From assembly GCA_964631345.1 (NCBI GenBank), contig CAZVWE010000002.1, forward strand, positions 62,001 through 126,000: a stretch of 64,000 nucleotides of DNA, read 5' to 3'. A program made the translations under genes and the position numbers. This DNA is from MGBC163016 sp964631345 (lineage in GTDB: Bacteria > Actinomycetota > Coriobacteriia > Coriobacteriales > Eggerthellaceae). This document shows, in pieces, positions 18,031-26,578 of the stretch. The notes under the pieces are model-generated. The model was not told the DNA's origin, did no database searches, and was given only the letters and a program-made list of their open reading frames with translations. The first letter of the stretch is position 1. Every line of letters begins with the position of its first letter.

Positions 18031-18846
18031 TTAAGGATATGTATTGGTCATATAAAAGAATGCATACTGTTGCATAATTCCTGCAACGTTACCGTATTCA
18101 GGGAATGGATCGCAGCCTTCGCATTCATTTTGTATTACACGCTCTATCCAAACATCTACGGGCACTAATGCGTATCTTGCGTACCCAAAAAGGGCAACAC
18201 ATCTTGATACTTTCTTTCCTACTCCATGCACTGTTTGGAGTGTGTCTAGCAGTTCTTCGTCGGATAAGGCTTTGATTGCATTAAGATCAATGATCCCATT
18301 TATGACTTTTTGTGCTGCATCCATAACATAGGGAGCGCGATATCCAAGGCCGCATTTTCGAAGATCGGACTCGCTTGCAGAAGCTAAAGCCTTTTGCGTT
18401 GGGAATGCAAATGTGTCGTCGTCAAGTTTTTCGCCAAACATTTTTGATAGTGTTTCTATGGCTGTTGTTATTGCGGGAATGCTTTTGCGTTGGGAAATAA
18501 TGAAAGAAATAAGCATCTCCCAAGGGTCTTGGGATAGAATGCGAAGCCCTTGACCACAATTAATCGCTTTATCAATAAAGGCGTTTTTGTTTTTATGACA
18601 TGCGCGAATACTTGAATAGTTGCGTTCAAGATCAAAGTATGGAAACCAAATTTGCTTCCATTCGTCTAAGTCGCATGAAATTTCGAAATCGTTATTACCT
18701 ATATCTCGAATAAAAAGAACATGATTTTTTGTAATGAATTTATATGTACCGTCTTCTAGCGCACGAACTCGAAAACACTGCCCCGATACCTTGATTTTTT
18801 CCAGATCGAAATCGTCGTCTATATGTACTGTAGTTTTTGTAGCCAT
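18031..18846 (-). CDS. 8-oxoguanine DNA glycosylase/AP lyase, Ogg1 type
   Basis: This 271-residue enzyme excises oxidised guanine from DNA. An N-terminal OGG_N-like beta domain (1-95) precedes a helix-hairpin-helix domain whose loop HGVGKKVSRC carries the catalytic Lys212; the essential Asp231 is in VPVDVW. The same motifs in human OGG1 are GVGTKVADC and VPVDVH. Related AlkA proteins lack this Lys. It is a single gene between the exporter operon and the divergent UbiB-like gene. Ogg1-type enzymes occur in some clostridia and archaea in place of MutM. Confidence 0.9.
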   Translation of the reverse strand: MATKTTVHIDDDFDLEKIKVSGQCFRVRALEDGTYKFITKNHVLFIRDIGNNDFEISCDLDEWKQIWFPYFDLERNYSSIRACHKNKNAFIDKAINCGQGLRILSQDPWEMLISFIISQRKSIPAITTAIETLSKMFGEKLDDDTFAFPTQKALASASESDLRKCGLGYRAPYVMDAAQKVINGIIDLNAIKALSDEELLDTLQTVHGVGKKVSRCVALFGYARYALVPVDVWIERVIQNECEGCDPFPEYGNVAGIMQQYAFFYMTNTYP

Positions 18847-19029
18847 GGCTAGATTTTAACTAATATCAAAGAAAGTAACCGCGTTGTAAAAGTAGCTATA
18901 TAACAATTGTTTCTCTTGTTTTAGAGTTAGAGATCGTTTCAATTACGTTATCCAATCATTTTGATGCTTTCGCCTGTATCCGTGATATAGATTGCTACGA
19001 TCATTTTCTATATTAAGGAGGTGCTTGCA

Positions 19030-20682
19030 GTGGCTACATTTACAGAATTTGTCAAAATGGCGAAGTTGTCTGTTTCTGATAAAACATCATCCAAACGCAT
19101 GCACCAAATAATTTCTGTACTTCGCAAATATATGCCTTTGAGTGATATAACTCCTGCAAAATTGGTAGATATGCTCGAAGAACTCGGGCCGACTTTTGTA
19201 AAAATGGGTCAAATCGTTGCAAATCGTAGCGATATATTTCCAAAAGAGTATTGCGAGGCTTTAGATAAACTTCATGCCGATGTGACTCCTATGTCATTTG
19301 ATGAAGTGATTGAATGCATTAATACATCTTATGGCAAAGATTGGAAAGAAGTATTTCTTGCAATTGATCCAAATCCCTTGGGATCAGCATCGATTGCTCA
19401 GGCTCATCGCGCTATTTTGCTAGATGGAACAGTTGTGGCTGTAAAGGTAAGGCGTCCTGGCATCGTGGATGAGATGCATGAAGATCTTACTCTTATGAAA
19501 CGTCTTTTAGCTACGGCTGAATTTGTTACCACAAAACACGAAATCCTCCTAATGAGCTTTGATAGCTTACTCGATGAGCTTGAAGAAACAACGAACGAAG
19601 AACTTGATTTCAATACTGAACTTAATAATCTCATTCGTTTTAAGGCAGAAATTGCGGATCAATACGGCATTACTTGTCCGACACCATATCCAAAAGTGTC
19701 AAATACAAGCGTGCTTGTGATGGAATATGTCCAAGGTATTTTCGTTGACGAATTAGGGCAGCTTAAAACAGATGGCGTCGACTTAGATAGCATTGCTTTA
19801 AGGCTAGTTGAAAGTTATGTAGGCCAGGTTTTAGATCACGGATTTTTCCATGCAGATCCACATCCTGGAAATATTCTTATAAATGGTGAAGAAATAATCT
19901 GGATTGACCTTGGAATGACAGGAGAACTTAGCGCAAGCCAAAGGCAATTGGTATCTCAGATGTTTCGCGCAGTAACATCAAATGATGCCTATCTTTTAAT
20001 GAATGCTGTTGTGGGAATATCGAATAAGCGCGGACGAGTCAGTTATAGTCAACTTTTGCAACAGTTATCAGATTTATTGGATAAGTATGGTTCTGCTGAT
20101 GTTGGCAATTTAGACATTGGCGATATTCTGTCTGAACTTATGGATATACTCCGCGAACAGAACTTGGTTGCGACGCCGTCGATCACAATGCTTGCGCGTG
20201 GGTTTGTAACTTTAGAAGGTGTGGCTGAGAAGCTGTCTCCGACTCTTAATGTGCTAGATGTGGTCAGTCGTTATGTTTTGAAATCTACACTGCAGCCAAA
20301 GTATTTAGCAACTAAAAGTCTTGAGACTGCGGTAACTGCTGTATCTTCAGCTGAGGCTCTATTAAGTCTTCCAATGCAAGTGTCAAATACTATAGATATG
20401 CTTGATAAAGGCGAGATAGAACTTACTGGAAACATTAAAGTTGAACGTGCTGCACTTGCAACGATTTATGCATCGGTTGGACGCATGTCCCTTTCGCTTA
20501 TTTCAGTCGGCTTGTTTTTGGGATCATCCATTCTTTGTACAACTAGCATGGATCCAAAGATTTTAGGAGTGCCTGTACTAGGAGTTTTGGGATATATTGG
20601 TGCATTCATTTTGGGCGTATATGTTATTGTTCAAACGTTCAAAAGCAGGCACCAGATGAAAAACAACGAAGATCTTGATTAA
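19030..20682 (+). CDS. ABC1/UbiB family atypical kinase-like protein
   Basis: The 550-residue protein has the UbiB family fold: KMGQI within LGPTFVKMGQIVANRSD near residue 57, the Ala-rich loop SASIAQAHRA, the catalytic-type HADPHPGNIL and the metal site IDLGMTGE. Two hydrophobic helices at 490-540 anchor it in the membrane. The frame begins at a GTG inside a perfect AAGGAGGTG ribosome site (19015-19023), so I start at the next GTG, 19030. UbiB proteins support quinone or other isoprenoid-lipid traffic; the target here is unknown. Confidence 0.9.
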   Translation: MATFTEFVKMAKLSVSDKTSSKRMHQIISVLRKYMPLSDITPAKLVDMLEELGPTFVKMGQIVANRSDIFPKEYCEALDKLHADVTPMSFDEVIECINTSYGKDWKEVFLAIDPNPLGSASIAQAHRAILLDGTVVAVKVRRPGIVDEMHEDLTLMKRLLATAEFVTTKHEILLMSFDSLLDELEETTNEELDFNTELNNLIRFKAEIADQYGITCPTPYPKVSNTSVLVMEYVQGIFVDELGQLKTDGVDLDSIALRLVESYVGQVLDHGFFHADPHPGNILINGEEIIWIDLGMTGELSASQRQLVSQMFRAVTSNDAYLLMNAVVGISNKRGRVSYSQLLQQLSDLLDKYGSADVGNLDIGDILSELMDILREQNLVATPSITMLARGFVTLEGVAEKLSPTLNVLDVVSRYVLKSTLQPKYLATKSLETAVTAVSSAEALLSLPMQVSNTIDMLDKGEIELTGNIKVERAALATIYASVGRMSLSLISVGLFLGSSILCTTSMDPKILGVPVLGVLGYIGAFILGVYVIVQTFKSRHQMKNNEDLD

Positions 20683-20701
20683 AACAAAATAACTAGAGGA
20701 A

Positions 20702-21559
20702 GTGGGACATAGATTGCTGACCATAGGTTGCCATCTCTCCTGTGCTAAGGGGTATGCAAAGATGGCGCAAGACGCTCATTCTATAGGAGCGAATACTTTT
20801 CAATTCTTTACAAGAAATCCTAGAGGCGGGAAGGCAAAAGACATTGATCCTGATGATCTGTCTAAGTTTTTAGAGCTTTCAGATGAATTTGGAATTAAAA
20901 CCATTTTGGCGCATGCTCCATATACATTAAATCCTGCTGCAAAAAAGCCTGAAATCAGGCAATTTGCGAAAGAGACCCTTGCGGATGACCTTAAGCGCAT
21001 GGAATTCACGCCGGGTCAACTCTATAACATGCATCCTGGTGCTCATGTAGGTCAAGGTGTAGATGACGGTATTGATAAAATTGCTGAGATCTTAAATGAT
21101 GTGATTCAGCCTGAACAGACAACAACTGTGCTGCTAGAAACGATGGCTGGCAAGGGATCAGAGGTGGGCTCTACTTTTACCGAGCTTGCTCAAATCATAG
21201 ATCGAATCAAGTGTTCAGATCATATAGGTGTGTGTTTGGACACTTGTCATGTGTGGGACGCGGGATACGATATCGTGGGAGATTTGGATTCTGTGCTCTC
21301 CGAATTTGATGCAATAATTGGACTTGATCGCTTGCGTGCTATACATATCAATGATTCGAAAAATGAAATCTCTTCGCATAAAGACAGGCATGAGGCAATA
21401 GGAGCAGGCTATATCGGTTTAGATGCAATAGCAGCCATAACGGCACATCCTAAACTTTCTGGATTGCCATTTTATCTTGAGACTCCACATGAAAAAATTG
21501 TTGAATATGGCGAAGAGATAGCATCTATTAAAGCCAAAAGAGAAGAATTACTTAAATAG
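20702..21559 (+). CDS. nfo: Endonuclease IV (AP endonuclease)
   Basis: The 285-residue enzyme cuts DNA at abasic sites. Zinc ligands are visible in MHPGAH, LLETMAG, CLDTCHVWDAGYD, HINDSKNEISSHKDRHEAIG and YLETP. The start is uncertain: the GTG at 20702 sits almost on top of the AGAGGA ribosome site, while a TTG at 20714 would give the usual N-terminus MLTIGCHLS with GTGGGA seven bases ahead. It lies 19 bases after the UbiB-like gene and seven before the phosphatase gene, so the genes are probably co-transcribed. It may handle the abasic sites left by the nearby Ogg1-type glycosylase. Confidence 0.93.
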   Translation: MGHRLLTIGCHLSCAKGYAKMAQDAHSIGANTFQFFTRNPRGGKAKDIDPDDLSKFLELSDEFGIKTILAHAPYTLNPAAKKPEIRQFAKETLADDLKRMEFTPGQLYNMHPGAHVGQGVDDGIDKIAEILNDVIQPEQTTTVLLETMAGKGSEVGSTFTELAQIIDRIKCSDHIGVCLDTCHVWDAGYDIVGDLDSVLSEFDAIIGLDRLRAIHINDSKNEISSHKDRHEAIGAGYIGLDAIAAITAHPKLSGLPFYLETPHEKIVEYGEEIASIKAKREELLK

Positions 21560-21566
21560 GGAAAAT

Positions 21567-22034
21567 ATGGATAAGAAAATAGGGGTATTGTTTGTATGCC
21601 ATGGGAATATCTGTAGATCCCCTATGGCTGAGTATTTGTTTAAAGATATGGTCTCAAAAAGGGGTATAGGAAGTAGATTTAATATTGAGTCTGCTGCTAC
21701 AACAACAGAAGAGCTAGGACAGCCTGTGCATCCTGGAACCTACAATAGGCTTCTTCGTGAAGGTATTCTTTGTAAAGGGCATAAGGCTAGGTTATTTAAG
21801 AAGACCGACTATGATAAGTTCGATTTAATAATTTGTATGGACGAAGAAAACATGCGCGGTATTTATCGAATTATCAAAGAAGACCCCAAGGGTAAGATAC
21901 ATAAGATGCTTGAATTTGCAGGATGTAACAGAGATGTGGCTGACCCATGGTATACGGGAGACTTTGATGCTACATATGATGATATTTATGACGGATGCGT
22001 CGGATTACTTAGCGTTCTAGGAGTGAATGAATGA
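21567..22034 (+). CDS. Low-molecular-weight protein tyrosine phosphatase
   Basis: The 155-residue protein opens with the catalytic P-loop VCHGNICRSPMAE, where the Cys-x5-Arg motif holds the phosphate, and ends with the acid loop ADPWYTGDFD. Length and fold are those of cytoplasmic LMW-PTPs, which act on phosphotyrosine proteins or, in some cases, on phosphoarginine. Its stop overlaps the DUF2130 start by four bases. Confidence 0.93.
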   Translation: MDKKIGVLFVCHGNICRSPMAEYLFKDMVSKRGIGSRFNIESAATTTEELGQPVHPGTYNRLLREGILCKGHKARLFKKTDYDKFDLIICMDEENMRGIYRIIKEDPKGKIHKMLEFAGCNRDVADPWYTGDFDATYDDIYDGCVGLLSVLGVNE

Positions 22035-23422
22035 GCGAAGTTAAGTGCCCTAATTGCGGCACGGTATTTAAGGTTGATAGTTCAGAATATGCAAGCCTTT
22101 TGTTGCAGATACGCGATGAGGAATTTGAAAAGTCTGTAGACAAGGCAGTTAAAGATGCAGTTGAGTCGGCTACTGCTTTAGTTGAGAAAGAAAGCGAGCG
22201 AGCGCTTCTTGAAAAGGATCGCTTAATCGATAAGCTGCAATCTGAAATAGAATCTGGACATGCAAAGCAGCAAGCGGAAATCGAAAAGATGAAGCTTGAT
22301 ATGGAAACAGAGCGCACCCAAAAGCTCTTAGAGATTGATAGGCTTAAGTCAGAAGTAGATGCTCAGAAAAAGTCTTTTGATTCAGAAAAGGAAGCGGAGG
22401 CATCTAAGCTTCGTGAAGCATTTGTAAGTGAAAAATACGAACTCCAGCGTGAGCTTGATGCTGCAAAACAAGAGTTAAATCAGATCAAGGCTTCCCATGA
22501 GCTTGATACCGAACGTATGCAAACAACGTTTAAGAACGAAATGGCGATAAAACTAAAAGCTAAAGATGATGCTATCCAGGAAAGAGAGCGCGCGATTGCG
22601 GATTTGCGAGATATGCGTCAAAAGCTTTCGATAAAGCTTTTAGGAGAGAGCCTAGAGCAGCATTGTGAAGTCGCATTTAATCAGCTTCGCGCTACTGCAT
22701 TTCGAAATGCAGAATTCACTAAGGACAATGAAGCAAAAGAAGGCACAAAAGGGGATTATATTTTTAGGGAAAAAACCCCTGAAGGGGCTGAACTTATCTC
22801 GATTATGTTCGAGATGAAAACAGAATCGGAAACGTCTGTTAATCGACACACTAATGAAAGCCATCTAAAGAAACTGGATTTGGATAGGCGTAAGAAAAAG
22901 TGTGAATATGCAGTATTGGTAAGCACTCTTGAATCGGATAGTGAGTTGTATAACCAAGGAATTGTGGATGTGTCCCATCTATATGAGAAGATGTACGTTA
23001 TTCGTCCTCAATTCTTTATTCCGATGATCACGTTACTTAGAAACGCAGCTTTAGATGCGGCGCAATATAAAGATGAACTTGAAATTGTGCGTCGTCAAAA
23101 CATTGATGTTTCGAATTTTGAGAAAAAACTGGATGATTTCAAAGATAAGTTTGGTGCTAATTACAGACGCGCAAGTGAAAAATTCAACAAAGCAATTGAG
23201 GAAATTGACAAGACGATCGATCATCTAAATAAGGTCAAGGAAGGCCTTATTGGAAGTGAGCGTAATTTAAGGCTTGCAAACGACAAGGCGGAAGGCCTAA
23301 CGATAAAAAGACTTACCCACGGAAACCCTACGATGAAACAAAGATTTGCTGATTTGGGAGATGGCAGTGATGTAAGCGATGATAGTGATGAAAACAACGG
23401 CAGCAACGACAGCAACGAATAG
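22031..23422 (+). CDS. DUF2130 domain protein with long coiled coil
   Basis: The 463-residue protein starts with one half of a zinc knuckle (CPNCG), followed by a coiled coil of Lys/Glu-rich heptads (about 25-190) and then the DUF2130 domain (about 200-350). Within it, GTKGDYIFREKTPEGAELIS and the later MFEMKTESE resemble a PD-(D/E)xK-type nuclease core; this reading is inference. The last 20 residues are Asn/Ser/Asp-rich and come from a short DNA repeat that runs across the stop codon. It is coupled to the phosphatase gene by an ATGA overlap. Confidence 0.88.
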   Translation: MSEVKCPNCGTVFKVDSSEYASLLLQIRDEEFEKSVDKAVKDAVESATALVEKESERALLEKDRLIDKLQSEIESGHAKQQAEIEKMKLDMETERTQKLLEIDRLKSEVDAQKKSFDSEKEAEASKLREAFVSEKYELQRELDAAKQELNQIKASHELDTERMQTTFKNEMAIKLKAKDDAIQERERAIADLRDMRQKLSIKLLGESLEQHCEVAFNQLRATAFRNAEFTKDNEAKEGTKGDYIFREKTPEGAELISIMFEMKTESETSVNRHTNESHLKKLDLDRRKKKCEYAVLVSTLESDSELYNQGIVDVSHLYEKMYVIRPQFFIPMITLLRNAALDAAQYKDELEIVRRQNIDVSNFEKKLDDFKDKFGANYRRASEKFNKAIEEIDKTIDHLNKVKEGLIGSERNLRLANDKAEGLTIKRLTHGNPTMKQRFADLGDGSDVSDDSDENNGSNDSNE

Positions 23423-23448
23423 CAACGGCAGCAACGAATAGCAACGGC
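23393..23448. repeat. 9-10 bp tandem repeat spanning the DUF2130 stop codon
   Basis: About six units of AGCAACGRN(T) follow each other, three ending the reading frame and three after the TAG at 23420-23422. The 10-base units (AGCAACGAAT) shift phase and create the stop codon. Confidence 0.75.
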
Positions 23449-23489
23449 AGGTACACTTTTTAGACTGACTCTTAATCGAGAGGAGAAGG

Positions 23490-24419
23490 ATGTTTGGCGA
23501 TAACCTAGATCGCATAGTCAAGGCGATAGAAAAAAACTATGAGGCTGATGAGATATTTTTCACGAAACCAGGCCTTCAATTTCCCAGTCGACATGCAATA
23601 AAAGAAATGCTGAAAATGATCCGTCGAGTGGTGTTTCCTGGTTACTTTGGTGCAGAGATGCTTTCGCCTAAAACTAGTCCTGAATACTTTATAGGTGAAT
23701 TACTTATCCAAATCGAAAGGCTTTTGCGTCAACAAACCGTGATTGCACTTACGTATGTAGCCAATAATCCAGATAAAGATGGATTGATAAGCAATGAAAC
23801 AACATCGGAAGAAATTCTTGCTCAAGCATCCGATATTTGTACTGCATTTTTCGATGAGCTCCCATGTGTACAACGTGTTCTTTTAACTGATGTTCAGGCA
23901 ATATTTGAGGGCGATCCTGCAGCAGCGTCAAAAGAGGATGTTATTTTTTCCTATCCGGGAATGTATGCCATCTTTGTTTATAGGCTTGCACATGTTCTGT
24001 ATGAATTAAATGTTCCAATTATTCCGCGTATCATGACAGAGCTTGCTCATTCTGGATCAGGAATTGATATAGGAGCAGGCGCGGTTATAGGCGAGTATTT
24101 CTGTATAGATCATGGTACCGGTGTTGTAATTGGTGAAACAACCGAAATTGGAAACCACGTCAAGATCTATCAGGGTGTTACTCTAGGTGCACTTTCAACG
24201 CGTGGTGGACAAAGGCTTTCAGGTGTTAAACGACATCCAACCATAGAAGATAATGTAACTATTTATTCAAATGCTTCAGTTCTAGGTGGAGAAACTGTAA
24301 TTGGAGAAGGCTCTGTAATTGCAGGCTCAACATTCGTTACTTTTAGCGTGCCACCTCATTCACGCGTCGCTGTGAAAGAGCAAGAGATTACGGTTCGTAG
24401 CCCTGATGAGAGAGACTAA
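23490..24419 (+). CDS. cysE: Serine O-acetyltransferase, EpsC type
   Basis: The 309-residue enzyme transfers acetyl from acetyl-CoA to serine, the first step of cysteine synthesis. The helical N-terminal half is followed by a left-handed beta helix of hexapeptide repeats (about 190-290), with DHGTGVVIGET holding the catalytic His-Asp area and VKIYQGVTLGALS the CoA site. The length matches the EpsC branch, longer than E. coli CysE. GAGGAGAAGG precedes the ATG. It ends two bases from the convergent YhgE-type gene. Confidence 0.93.
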   Translation: MFGDNLDRIVKAIEKNYEADEIFFTKPGLQFPSRHAIKEMLKMIRRVVFPGYFGAEMLSPKTSPEYFIGELLIQIERLLRQQTVIALTYVANNPDKDGLISNETTSEEILAQASDICTAFFDELPCVQRVLLTDVQAIFEGDPAAASKEDVIFSYPGMYAIFVYRLAHVLYELNVPIIPRIMTELAHSGSGIDIGAGAVIGEYFCIDHGTGVVIGETTEIGNHVKIYQGVTLGALSTRGGQRLSGVKRHPTIEDNVTIYSNASVLGGETVIGEGSVIAGSTFVTFSVPPHSRVAVKEQEITVRSPDERD

Positions 24420-24421
24420 CG

Positions 24422-26578
24422 CTAGAGAATTTTAGTTTCTTCGAGCTTCATATTTACATAATCAAGAGCTTTGATCATTGGCTTTCTTAGTACGAATCCT
24501 AAAAGAAGCGAAGGAATTAAAAACGCGAGCAAGCATGCAATTGGCACCCAGAATTGCGCTCCATAAAATCCAGCAATACACCCTTGCATTGCAGCCATTG
24601 AATGAGTCAATGGAAGCCAAGGGTATATCGCTTGGAATATCGGAGCCGACATTTGTATTGGCATGATTCCACCAGAGCCTGCAAGTTGCATGACGAGCAA
24701 AACTATCGCTAGCGCCTTTCCGATGTTTCCAAAGGATACAACTAGAGTAAATATGAAATTGGAAAAAACGATTCCGCAAACAATACACGTTAGTAAATAA
24801 AGCCAAAAATGCTCACACTGAATGCCGACTATAAATACGTTTCCTATACATACGACGATCGCTTGCATGATGGCAAGCATTCCAAATACAAGATAGCGAC
24901 CTAGATATAGCTGCCAAGGTTTCGGGTCTTTTAATGTCTTGAGTTGTCTTTTTGATACATTTGTAGATGTAAGTGCCACTAGGAAAATTGAGCCAATCCA
25001 AAGCGAAAGCGATGTATAAAAAGGACTCATCGAACTTCCATTGTCATTGATAGGGAATACAGCATGGCGCTCTAGGGTGGCAGGTGTTGTTAAGAATGAC
25101 GCCAATGCATCGGGATGCGATCCAATGATCTTTCTTATTTCTTCCATATTGTTTGATTCAATTGCTGCATTCAATTGATCTTTAGTTTTCTCAAGAAGAC
25201 TAGAAGCATTTGTTAAAGCATCATATGCCTGCAAAAGAGAGACATGCATCTTGTTAAGGCCGCCTTCAAGGTCGTCTGCCGCATCTCCCACACTTTTTGC
25301 GGCATCTTCTAAATACTGCCCTATGCTTGAAGCGCTTGTTTGAATGGATTCAAGCTCTGTCGATAAGGATTCAATATTCGATTCAATTTGTTCATCTAGG
25401 TTTCCCTGTAAGCCCTGGATACTAGCTTGTGCTTCATTCAAATACTTTTCTATCTTTTGGCGTGATTCATTGAGCGTAGTTTTTGACGAGCTGATATCTG
25501 ATGCAGCGGAGTTAAGTGCATCTTTTAACCTATTCAAAGAGGCAATAATTGAGTCAATGCTGTCAATTGATGACTGTGGTGCCCCAATACTTTCGAGGCT
25601 TGATTTAATTGACTCATAGGTAGCTATTGCCCCTTCAGTGTCAGTTGCAAGATCGCTTAGCAATACAGATGCATCATCAGGATCGGTTTCAACAGCATCG
25701 AATGCGGTATTAATTGCTTCTTCGATTTCTTTCAATGAAGACGACGCATCATTTATGGCAGAGTCTGTTTCGCTAACTATGCCTTCTGCGGCATCGCTTC
25801 CATTTGATATTGCACTTGCTGCATCGTTGAGCATGTCTTTTGTGTCGTTTGTTATCGATGCGCTTTGTCCAAGGGATTTTACATTTGTAGAAACAAGGCT
25901 TTTAGATGTTTGTACTAGAGCGTCTATTGAATCTATTCCGTCAGCAAGCCTATTCAAATCATCGAGGCTGACGTTTAACTGATGCATCAACATCGCGGCG
26001 TAATTGATAAGGCCATCTCCTGTTAAAAACTCTGAAAGACTAGATGTTGTTGATAAGGCAATATCTGTAACTGTTTTAGTGAAAGTTGCATTTACCTGTT
26101 CGTGCAGATCATTCATACCTGTCTCTGTGACATGTGAGGCAATGGCATTCGTCTTTTCATTTTCGTAATAATCAATTTCAGGTTTTTCAGATGTGCTAGA
26201 AAAGGCTGTCATTAATCGCTTTGAAAAGTCACTTGGTATCACGATTGCTGCATAACTTTTGCCCGAACGAACGCTGTCTATTGCAGATTCACTATCCATG
26301 AATTGCCAGTCAAATTGATCATTTTCGTGTAAAGCTTCCACGATTTGTGACCCAGCATTTATCCTTGATGGAATTAAAGCAGATGAATAGCCTTCGTCAT
26401 TATCAGCTACAGCAATACTTACATTTCCTGTGTTGTTATAAGGATTCCAAAAACCAAGTTCTGTTAACCATGCATACATTGGTGGAACTAGAACAAGTCC
26501 AATTGCGACAATTGCGGCAACCATGTTTGTTATAAGGTGCTCTAAATCTGTTTTAAAGATTGCAAATATGTTATGCAT
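24422..26578 (-). CDS. YhgE/Pip family membrane protein (second of a pair)
   Basis: The 718-residue protein has an N-terminal helix (18-38), a large outside domain of about 500 residues dominated by coiled-coil heptads rich in Ser, Asp, Ile and Leu, and about five helices at the C-terminus (from 525). The strand motif AVADNDEGYSS after the first helix is typical of YhgE/Pip proteins, which include phage-receptor Pip and EsaA-like parts. I start at the ATG at 26578, which has AGAAGG eight bases ahead and overlaps the upstream stop by eight bases; the frame extends 23 codons further upstream. It is a near paralogue of the gene before it. Confidence 0.88.
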   Translation of the reverse strand: MHNIFAIFKTDLEHLITNMVAAIVAIGLVLVPPMYAWLTELGFWNPYNNTGNVSIAVADNDEGYSSALIPSRINAGSQIVEALHENDQFDWQFMDSESAIDSVRSGKSYAAIVIPSDFSKRLMTAFSSTSEKPEIDYYENEKTNAIASHVTETGMNDLHEQVNATFTKTVTDIALSTTSSLSEFLTGDGLINYAAMLMHQLNVSLDDLNRLADGIDSIDALVQTSKSLVSTNVKSLGQSASITNDTKDMLNDAASAISNGSDAAEGIVSETDSAINDASSSLKEIEEAINTAFDAVETDPDDASVLLSDLATDTEGAIATYESIKSSLESIGAPQSSIDSIDSIIASLNRLKDALNSAASDISSSKTTLNESRQKIEKYLNEAQASIQGLQGNLDEQIESNIESLSTELESIQTSASSIGQYLEDAAKSVGDAADDLEGGLNKMHVSLLQAYDALTNASSLLEKTKDQLNAAIESNNMEEIRKIIGSHPDALASFLTTPATLERHAVFPINDNGSSMSPFYTSLSLWIGSIFLVALTSTNVSKRQLKTLKDPKPWQLYLGRYLVFGMLAIMQAIVVCIGNVFIVGIQCEHFWLYLLTCIVCGIVFSNFIFTLVVSFGNIGKALAIVLLVMQLAGSGGIMPIQMSAPIFQAIYPWLPLTHSMAAMQGCIAGFYGAQFWVPIACLLAFLIPSLLLGFVLRKPMIKALDYVNMKLEETKIL

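Noticed and set aside
25344..25982. Plus-strand ORFs over the YhgE-type genes
   Set aside because: Antisense shadows of Ser/Asp-rich coiled coil; no start signals.
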